DNA from: Rhodosorus marinus
Lineage: Eukaryota; Rhodophyta; Stylonematophyceae; Stylonematales; Stylonemataceae
Length of the DNA stretch: 64,000 nucleotides
NCBI GenBank assembly: GCA_029953675.1
Contig: JAMWBK010000002.1
Location: 434,001-498,000, forward strand
Direction: 5' to 3'
Made by a program: the position numbers and the translations under genes. Shown here in pieces: positions 55,148 to 64,000 of this stretch (within the stretch, counting starts at the first letter, position 1; the number at the start of each line of letters is the position of its first letter). The notes under the pieces are model-generated. The model saw only the letters and a program-made list of their open reading frames with translations, made no database searches and had not been told where the DNA came from.

Positions 55148-58100
55148 TCAAGAGGGAGCTACCACAGATTCAGAACCTTCCTGACTAGATTTTGTCATAG
55201 CGGAAGGAATTGCAAATTTCTGCGGATCGATGGTGACACTCTTCGTCGTATTGGATGTCTTATATATACCAACGAGGCGGTCGGCTAGTTCAAACATGTT
55301 GTTTCGAAGACTGATGATAATAAACTGTGCATCCTTAGTCCTCTCCTTCACATAGTTGGCAACGATTGAGACGTTCTTGAAGTCCAGCGCTGCGTCAATC
55401 TCGTCCATGAAATAGAGTGGCGTAGGTCTGAAGTGATGAAGTGCAAACACCAGCGCTAAGGAGGAAAGCGTCTTTTCTCCTCCGGACAGGTTAGCAATGT
55501 TCTTCCAGCTCTTCTTCGGAGGTCTTACAGAAAAGACGATGCCCTCGGAGAACGGATCCAAGGAATCAACGTATTCCTGAAACACAAGCAACGAAAGAGG
55601 TAGTTCACGAGTTAGAAATGCACTTACAGCGAATGCAAACAGTTTGAGCGCAACCTACCAGCTCCGCATCGCCGCCCAAGGTAATCATTTGATACATTTC
55701 CTTCAGCTTCATGGCAATGATCTTAAATCCAGCCGCAAACTCTTCATGTCGCTTCCGTTTCATCTCCTCGTGAGCGCTTCGAGCGTTGTCTCTTCGGGAA
55801 GTGATTCCGTCGAGCTCTCCAATCTGGTTGGAGCACTCTAGGTCCTTCTTCTTATAGTCACCGATAGCGCCCAAGTTTGGTTTCATTGACTCCAGCTCTT
55901 TCTCAAGTTCTTCAATCGCCGCCTGGAAACAAGAAACTCAAAATTTTAGCTTCCTTCCATTCCTGATACTTAGGTCTGAACACTGGCAGCTCACCTTTAG
56001 GTCCTCGTAAACGACGGTTTCTAGATCGTCGTCCTCCGAATCGACGTCCATAGCATCTTCCATGTCAACGTCTTCCTCAAATTCTCCTGGATTCGAGCTC
56101 GTATCCACATCTCCCTCAGGAGAGGAGAGCCCATCCGCCTCGCTTCCCACCTTTCTCAAAACAGCTCTCATTTGCTCTATCTTTTTTCTCCAGTGATTGG
56201 CCTTGCCCTCCAACTCCTTTCCTGTCTTTGCCAAATCATCTGTCTTGTGCTTCAAGTCCAGCTCTGCTGATTTGACCTCCGATACCGCTTTCAAAAGCTC
56301 AGTATTCTTTTTTTGTAAGACCTCCAGCGAAGCCGCTGCGACACGTTCAAGAGAAGAGATGAGAAATTGCTTTTCCTGGGCGGTCATCTTCAGTTCATCT
56401 TCTCACCTTTCTCAGCGAGCACGGCTTCGGCCTTCTCCAAGTTTGACTTGACCTGAATCGCCTGCTCCTCAATCGCCCCGAACTCCTCTCGCTTTCGTTT
56501 CAATTCTTCCTGGATCTCGTTCAGCTCAAGTTCATGTTCTTCCGACGACTTTGACGCTTTATCGTGGGCCTTTCTGGCGCTGTCAATCATCAGCGAGAAC
56601 TTGTTAACCATCGAAGAAACCTAGAAGAGCACGGTGCGCATATAGCAAGTTAGTCGATGATATGAAAGCAGGCTCATGTACTTTGTCCATTTTCTGCAAA
56701 GCAACTCAAAAAAACACACCTCCTCGAGATACTTTGCAGCAGTTTCTTTGCTCTCTTTGGCTTTGTCCATTGCAACTCCTCCCACAGCCAACAGTTGTTC
56801 CTCAAGTTCGGAAATTTCTGCTTCGAGTTTCTTGCAGGGTTCCGAAGCTTCCTCGACCAGTCTCTCTTTCGCCTCGGTCTCTTTTGAAAGTTGCTTGTAC
56901 TTTACATGCTCTTTGCTAGACTGGGTCATCTCAGCTGCTTTTTGGATATTCGGCAGTTGATGTTTAAGGTCCTGTATCAGGTTCTTAAGAGTCTTCGTAT
57001 CCATTGCGCACTTTTGCATCTCAACCTCAAGAGACGATATGGACTCATTCGTCTGCTTCAGTTCAACTTGTAGATAAGAGAGTTGGTCCCGCGCTCCGGA
57101 AAGATCCTCCATAGCCTGCTTGAGTTTCGATTCTAGTTCCCTCGACTCATCCTTTGTAACGTGAGCTCGGACTTTCGATCCAAGGTTTGCCTTCGGGAGT
57201 CTTCCCCCGCCTCCTGTCATAGCTCCTGATGACTCAATCAGCTGACCAGACACGGTCACAACGCGGTTCCTTCTCGAAGGTTGGTACGCAAGCTTCGTTG
57301 CATCGTCCATATTCTCTGCAACTAGTGTATCTCTCATTGCGTAGTAGAACGCAACCTTGTTTTTGTCTTCGGCAATTTGAAGCAGGTCGAAGAGTCTCCG
57401 ATTACTAGCTGGAACACTCTTTTCCATATCCTTTTTCAGGTACTGCAGCTTGTTCAAGATGATGAAGGTAGCCCTCCCAAGGTTGTGCTCTCGTAGGAAC
57501 TCTACGCACGCCTGAGCGTCCTCCGGTGTTTCCACGACGATGTTCTGAAGCGAAGATCCCGCTGCTGCCCCCACAGCTGCATCGTACTTGTCATCAATAG
57601 TCGCAAGCTCGGAGAGTCTTCCCACCACACCCAACAAAAGTCCTTGATGAGCAGCCTTCATGAGACCTGCCTCAGCACGGTTGGACTGAACGTTCGACTT
57701 TAATGCCTCTTCAGATCTCTGAATCTGTCTCCGTACGGCCTGAATCTCAGTAGTCAACCTGTAGAACCGGCAAAAATAGAAAAGCATGTGTCAGCCTGGG
57801 TATTCTGAAAGCTTTCCAGCTGATCGACGGGCGAGCCCGACAGAGAGTTGGAGAAGAAATTGTACCTCGCGACATTCTCGTTGCCTTTCGACAGCGAGTG
57901 CTCCAGCTCTGCCTTTCTCTGCTTTGCAGCCTTCAAATCACGTTCATGTGCTGATGCCTGGTTCTGGTTGAGATCTTCGAGTTCTTTTCTCGCCTTCTTG
58001 AGATCTTCCTGGACTTTCTCGAGCTCACGAGCGGGACCAGTAATTGTGTCCTCAAGGATCTTGAGTTGGGACTGCATGATCTCAAGCTCCTTAACCCGTT

Positions 58101-59577
58101 CGTTCTTTGCAGACAGGAACGGGGTTAGCTGTTCCTGTTTCTGCTCAATTTTGAGCCTCAAGGGCGAAGTGGATTGCTTGACTCTATCAAACTCCTTGGC
58201 CAAAGCTTCCTCTGCCTTGTTGAGGTCTCTATGTGCGACTTCCTGTGCCTCCACCTGGATATCTCGATCCTCCGTGTACTTTTCCGCGAGAGCCTTCTGT
58301 TCCTCAATCTTTCGGCGCTCCTTTTCTAGAGAACCGTTCAGCTTCTTGCCTTTGGCTTTCAGATATTTCATGTTCTCGCGGTGCGAAATATCTCGACGTT
58401 CGAAAGCGCTGAATTCCTCCTTGCACTTGTTGACTTCATAGGCAACCTCGTCATGTTCCGCCTGATTTCTCTCCAGGATCTTCTCGTCTGCCGCCAGTTC
58501 GACTTCAATCCTTTCTTTCATGATCTTCTGGTCTTTCAGCTTGTTCGAGTAGTTCTCAGCCTTTCTCTGTACCTCTTGCTGAGAACTTTGAACTTCGTGC
58601 TCTCGAAATCGGTACATAAGAAGCTTCTTTCTTACGAGATCCATTTCCTTCCTCAGGTACTCCTCAGCCTCATCTTTCGCGGACTCCAAGGCGTCTCTTT
58701 CTTTCTCTGCCGCCCTGACGCGCGTTAGCTTCAATGATCTCTCTTCAGTCGCATCTTCAACCTCTTGGGCAGTCCTATCAATGTGCTCAACGTAGTGCCT
58801 CGTGCCTATGATGTCTTCCAGATAATCAACCAATCCATCCTCATGAGGGTTTGGTGCTTTTGGCTTCATCAAGGAGATCTGATTACATTTTTTTTCAGTA
58901 ATTGCTCCACTTGAGTATACAAGATAGTTCTGAGCTTCGACTGCTCTGACTCTTACCTGTTCAACTTCTCCTTGGAGAATCAGAAATCTGTTGTTGTCCA
59001 GGTCTACCCCTTTTACTCCCAGGAGCTGCTGCACATTTGAAAATGACGACATTTCTTGATTGACCATGTACTTGGAGGTGCTGTTCTTGAAGACTGTCCT
59101 AGTGATCTCTATCTGTGACCCCTCAACCACCTCGTAGTCGGCTTCACCATTGTCAAGAATCTCTTGCAAGAAGACGGTAACTGAGGCGCTCTCAGCAGGT
59201 CGCTTGGATTCCGAGTTATGGATGAGCTCAGCAATCTGTAGCTCAGAAGAAAAGCACTTTCAGATATTCCACTGACACTTCGATGTGTGCCGAGCTTCGT
59301 CCTGTTTTCCACTGCTTCACTCGCAGTTTGTTTTGAAAAATTTGTGACTTACTTTGTTCAGGCGCATTTGCTTTGCTCGCTTTCCAAAGACGAACAGCAT
59401 GGCGTCAATAACATTGGACTTTCCACTTCCATTTGGTCCCACAATGGCAGAAAAGTTCTTATGGAAAGGTCCAACATTCACCACGCCTCCGTACGACTTG
59501 AAGTTCTCCAGGCGAAGTGCCTGAATCATCAACCTGGGCCGTCCCCTCCGCAGCTCCTCCACATCGCTGGCAACCAT
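55148..59577 (-). CDS. SMC4: Condensin subunit SMC4 (structural maintenance of chromosomes 4)
   Basis: Exons in coding order 59577-59353, 59235-58957, 58878-57866, 57758-56720, 56620-56407, 56335-55995, 55922-55659 and 55576-55148 give 1267 residues, the usual SMC4 length. Role: ATPase arm of condensin that compacts mitotic chromosomes, paired with SMC2. In order: NFKSYGG and Walker A GPNGSGKSN (residues 47-55), GVDLDNNRFLILQGEVEQ, LVDYLEDIIGT, a long coiled coil, the hinge (GVVGRLSELATIDDKYDAAV to SGAMTGGGG), a second coiled coil with an acidic insert (EDVDMEDAMDVDSEDDD), then MYQMITLGGDAEL, the signature LSGGEK (about 1155) and Walker B PLYFMDEIDAALD. The intron at 56336-56406 was placed by its pyrimidine-rich acceptor; other joins break the frame. 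TPX2, also mitotic, lies directly upstream on the same strand. Confidence 0.96.
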
Positions 59578-60194
59578 AATGACTAAAATGGACCAGAACC
59601 AGTCAACCTAGCAGCAGGACCTCGTCTTCTTGAATCTACTCTCAAAACTAGACCCAACGGAAAGCAGGGACCTCCACCTCTAGCTCCAGCGTCTTGAGCA
59701 TACCCTCCACTACGTCATTTGTCTTCACTGACACACCTCAATCATGAAGAAATGGATCACTATGCAACCGTACTACCTCAATGGAAGCCGATGCGAATCC
59801 AGAAAAGAACATCGAAAACATTATAATTAAATTACACTTCTAACCCAATAGAACCGGATTATCTATAACAGTTTCGAAATTATTCAATCATCAATTGCCA
59901 ACTGTCTCTACTGTTTTAAATATTTGAATTTGGCCAATGACAGATGACTAGCCGGTTGCGGTTGCTGGAGCTGGTCTATCAGAACGTACACATGATCTGG
60001 TTTTGCTCTTCATTGCTAGTTTCATCGAGCTGACAGTTAAATGGGACGATTTGGTTAGGTCTAAAAAAATTGCAACGAAGAGGATAGGCTTCGATGCTTC
60101 ACTCAGTGAATGGCCTTGATCGTATAGGTTTTTTAATTCTTTACACCGTGTGTTCTTATGTTAGTGAGACTAGACCTTTTGGTTTTTGTGCTCC
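59578..60194. other. Intergenic region between TPX2 and SMC4
   Basis: About 620 bases with the TPX2 3' untranslated region and the SMC4 promoter; AT-rich in the middle. A short motif, CCAATGACA, lies near 59934. No gene. Confidence 0.5.
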
Positions 60195-63100
60195 CTATTT
60201 GAACATCACAGGACGGGCCTTAAAGACTAGGCTCTTCCTGTACTCCGCAAGCTCGTGCTCTTCCCTCCTCTGCTGCTCAAGAAGCAGCTTTTCTCTATAG
60301 GCCGCCTGTTCTTCTTCTTGGGCAAGCTTGTATTCCTCCCGCTCAAGCCTGGGCAAACGAGACAAAAGAAAGCGACAGCAACACAACATTCAGGGAAAAG
60401 AAAACTAGAGATTCATGTCGGTGTTGAAGTGGACTCTGGAATCCCCGTCGCACCTTCCAGCAGCTCGCTTGTCAGAATGCAACGTGACAGGAAGTAGATT
60501 CTCCGTATTCCTCGTCTGAATCTCCGGCTTCCATACTTTGTTCAGATCTGGAAGTGGACGTGCGTGGAAGCATCTCTTATCCCTCTTCTCAGCCTCCTCC
60601 TGATCTATGTGGCTTTCGAAGCTGTCCTTTGAAAGCTTATGAAGTTCCTCCGAGATCAAGTTGAATGGAGTTGGCACCGTAGCAGGTCTGGCCTAAGGAC
60701 GTCATCATCGGCACATAGGAATTTGAGCTTCAGTACTCTGCTCTACTTGAATTCGGAAACTAGCATCGCAGTCCGTACCTTCACCGAAGGCAGTTCTTTC
60801 TTCACATTCGGCACCTTTCTGGCTCGGAAACCTCGTTTTGGAGAATCTTCTTCGCGTCCAACGGGTTTTCTGTGGTTTGTTTCGCTTAGCCTGAAGGGTT
60901 CGGGAGAAGTAACCTTTGGTGCAACCTTTGGAATCATTTCCGACTGCCTGTAGCGCGGCATTGGGCGCGCCTTGTGCTTGCGGCTTGGTGCTTCTGAAGT
61001 CTCTGGCGCCTCAACTTTCCTATAGGACAAGGATTGAGAAAGTCTGGGCGGATTCGCAACCGTGTGACCAGTCCATCTCCGCCTCGGTTTGGCTCTAGTA
61101 TCCTGCTCAATCTGCAGGTCGAATATCTGCATTAGAATCGTAAGAATTTGGGGTTGCACAGTTCTTTGTTTGAACGGAAGCTGATTCACCTTTTGTGCTG
61201 GAGCCTCCTCCGTCTGTCTCGCCGCTGCTCTACTTCTGGTGTGGAGGTTTGGCGTCTTGGCAGCCGTTATAGGCATTCTGACTCCTGTCCTCTTCTCAAC
61301 GGCTTGCTTGGGTTTGGATTCGGGTCTTGTCCCCTGTCTTGACACAATTTGCAGCTCAGAGCTTTCTCGATCACTCCGAAAACCGGTTCTTTCAGCCGCG
61401 CGCTTGCTAGTTCGAAAGTTTGGTGTTCTGGAAGCAGTCAGCGGCCGTGTTGGAGGGGCTTTCCTCGGCACAGCAGTGTCATTTGCAATGACTCGCTCGT
61501 AAGACGTTTGGGTCCGCGCTCGGAGTTCTTGGAATCGTCTTTTAGCCAGTTGGATAGATTCCAACTGCATGGACTCATAGCTTCTCAGGTTTGCATTTCT
61601 GCTTCTTGTATGGGACACCAAAGCTGGTGTTTTCGGGACCGTAACGGAGGACTCCCTCGGTTTCGGCGGTTGGGACGTTTTCATCGGAATTTTCGGTGGC
61701 GTAGTCGTCTTCTCAACCCGTCGCCTCGTTGTTAGGAAGGGGGATTTGGGAACAGTTAAATAGCGACTATTTTGCACCGATGAATTCGCGGTTGTTCGTA
61801 TAGCAGCCTCTCTTGAAATCCTCGAATGCTTTTCATCTTGCTCCACGCTGCTTTGCAGGACGCGCCTAGCTCTCATCGAAGTACGTAGGAGCGGGGCCTC
61901 CGGAACAGTAAAACCATTCAGAGCGGTCGGGACATCTCTGGTATACCGAGAATTGTCTCCTTCCTTTCTTGGAGACCCTCTTTTCTCAGTCCCCATTTTT
62001 TCTGGGCTGTTGCGGCCTTCCTCAATAAACATGCGCGGACTCTCAACCTTATGCCTTTCTGAAGCCACGATAGAGTCTGATAATAGCCCCCCTTTCCCCT
62101 TATCAAGTTCGGTAGTATCCACTACAATACTTTCATTAATACCAGCAACAGTACCTTCTTGACTACCATCTTCTTCATCCCCGGACTGACTAGTTGATGG
62201 TGGAACACCACGCAGAGGACCTCCCGATAGTATTCCTTCGCCGTCCTTATCGGTTTCTTCTGCAGGAGTCACCGTTGAGATATTTTCAGAGACCACCTTC
62301 GAGTAAACTTTCTGATCAGATTTCTCTTTGTGGTCGCATCCCGGTTCATCTTTTTTCGCGTCCTCCAGACAACTTTCCGGCAGTTTATTTGCCTTCTCGA
62401 AACGGGTGTCCCTTGAAGGTGTCGCGTATTTGGTAGGTTTTGAGCTGCAACGATCGCCAAGTACACAATCAAATAGCTTTTCGTCAGCTAGCCCTGTTTT
62501 GATTTGTTTGATGCCATCCAGTTCTCTTACTATCTCCTCATAAAGTCTATCTTCTTCAAGAGCCTCTGCGTCAATAGTCTCGGACGAACCCAGGGCGTCC
62601 TCGGTTTGGTTATTGGATTCCATTTCAGCATGAGATCTGGGTTCACGTGCGGCTGGATTCAGAGGGCCTTTGGACTCTGTTGTTCCCTCTTCAAGGGTTG
62701 ATACAAGCACGGGAGTCACCTCTTCGATATTCTTGCGCTCAGCTGCCGCATCAACGCTCTGATCGAGTTCCTCTTCAGGCTCGACGTGAGCTTCGGACTG
62801 CGTTCGTCGTTCTTCAAACAAGGATTCTTTTACAGGGCTCCAATGATCTTGATATCCGTTCGCACCTGACGCATTTCCTTCATTTTCAAGCCATGCCCCT
62901 GAGCTCGCTTTACAAATTGCGTGTTGGCCATCTGCGCCACTCGAATGTGAGACCACAGCCGAATCCTCGCGGAGTCTCTCAACAGCACTTTCATTCGGGA
63001 CGGCCTTCACGATTGCAGCACTAATGTCTTTCTCAATGAGCTTCTGCTCGATATGCTCTCCTTCAGCGACATCCGCTGCCTTCTTGAAGCTAGGTTCGCC

Positions 63101-63451
63101 TCTAACAATTGTGGGTTCGAGATCATCATCGCTAAGCGTTTCCCGACCACTACCCTGCAAGCTCGAAATCCTCTCCAGAGGATTCATACGTGCTTTTTTC
63201 TGTAGTTCAGGTGAATCTAGTACCGATTCCAAGTCGTCTACCGACATTTCCGCCTCCGCGTATCTCGCGAAATCAACATCCTCCTCTTCCCGCACGTCCG
63301 AACCAGGCGAGTTGAAGAAACCATTGTGGCTTGGGCCCCGCTCGATCATAGAATACCGTGTGTTCGTGTATTTTTCATCCGACTTACGCTTGGCCAGCTC
63401 GGCCTTTGTACTCAGCTGCTCTAATTGTCCATGACCAGCGACCGTATCCAT
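60195..63451 (-). CDS. TPX2: TPX2-family microtubule and spindle assembly factor
   Basis: Exons in coding order 63451-60779, 60692-60454 and 60348-60195 give 1021 residues. Role: nucleates spindle microtubules near chromatin under RanGTP control and activates Aurora kinase. The C-terminal TPX2 domain is clear: CFHARPLPDLNKVWKPE, then LHSDKRAAGRLEREEYKL, a Glu-rich helix and the final YRKSLVFKARPVMF. The middle (about 61.2-61.9 kb) has at least five copies of a motif T-V-P-K-x-P-x-L-x-T-x-x-R, typical of the central region that binds importin and microtubules. The N-terminal third is acidic and low in hydrophobic residues, so probably disordered. The start at 63451 is the first ATG of the frame, which opens a few codons earlier. 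Length exceeds the human protein (about 750). Confidence 0.9.
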
Positions 63452-64000
63452 TCTTCGAGACCGCGCAAAACCATTCAAAATTTCAGCTCACGCAGAGCAA
63501 GCTTCCTGAAATCACCCTCACGACTCGGCTGAGAGAGAAACTCCGTTCACAAACCTCAGTAGTGGGCGAGTCACGGAACATACATCATCACTGCCCACCT
63601 CCGTCTAGCCCACCAAGAGAACCCTACGATCGAAAGCCTTCATATCCTGATTCTGCCGTTATTAGCCATTTTAAATTTAAAGTTGTCCAAAAGTTTTACC
63701 AAAAACCAATCCAAAATAGTCATCGGAACAATTAAAAAGTTGGGCTGATAAGAAAATTCATTTCTGATTCAATACTTCTGATTGAAATTGAACTGCGGGG
63801 GAGTCGCGAGGGAGTCCTCTGAATCATCACTACATTGAAAGTTCGTAAGGCGGGAAAGTGATCATCCTTATCAACAGGGAGGTGCACATGAGAGTCGCCC
63901 ACCAGTCAGTTCAAGTCATCAGCTGGACGAGTCCAGCCCGCTCCATTGGGACCTTTTTTTTTAGGGTACAACTGCCCTTCTGAACCAGTCTCTGGAATTC
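63452..64000. other. Upstream region of TPX2 to the window end
   Basis: AT-rich around 63660-63780 and with a T run near 63954. No gene or repeat recognised; it probably contains the TPX2 promoter. Confidence 0.45.

Noticed and set aside
56336-56406. Frameshift or split in SMC4
   Set aside because: The apparent break between two frames is explained by an ordinary 71-base intron with a pyrimidine-rich acceptor ending GTCGCAG.
1-64000. CRISPR array, operon-like clusters or bacterial origin
   Set aside because: Genes carry GT-AG introns, no regularly spaced repeats are present and intergenic spacing is eukaryotic.

Overview
This window is nuclear DNA from a eukaryote. Genes lie on both strands, carry many short GT-AG introns (68 to about 250 bases; 53 in the models given here) and encode typically eukaryotic proteins. 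A spliceosomal U6 snRNA gene is also present. The mix points to an alga, possibly a red alga or relative: a plant-type presequence protease, a plant UBP3-like ubiquitin protease, a CRT-like transporter, a bZIP-PAS factor and a BELL-like TALE homeodomain. That assignment is an inference, because no lineage-specific marker was tested.

The left gene-rich part (1-31 kb) holds presequence protease PreP (+), a bZIP-PAS factor (-), then about 5.4 kb of repeats and retroelement debris. After this come splicing factor RBM22 (+), U6 snRNA (+), a USP12/46-type deubiquitinase (+), HemW (+), PDCD5 (-), 3-hydroxyanthranilate dioxygenase (+), a SAM-domain membrane protein (-), a ZGRF1-type helicase (+), a CRT-like transporter (+) and a secretory DnaJ protein (-).

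The middle (32-46 kb) is nearly gene-free. It contains one certain gene, a Pho80/U-type cyclin (-), among degenerate retroelement sequence, short duplications and homopolymer tracts. The right part (46-64 kb) holds a CorA Mg2+ channel (-), a DCC-family protein (+), a TALE homeodomain factor (-), condensin subunit SMC4 (-) and spindle factor TPX2 (-). The two mitotic genes SMC4 and TPX2 are adjacent on the same strand.

Mobile DNA is old and broken. There are Ty3/gypsy fragments (RNase H near 8.9 kb, reverse transcriptase near 49.6 kb), a probable Ty1/copia RNase H fragment near 33.2 kb, and three copies of a LINE-like 3' end carrying an ATC-repeat tail. Three protein architectures stand out. 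The bZIP-PAS protein lacks the aureochrome LOV cysteine motif. The SAM domain appears to be spliced to a DUF202-like membrane domain. The ZGRF1 protein is compact: DUF2439 and helicase without the GRF zinc finger. I found no operon-like system, CRISPR array or intact transposon.
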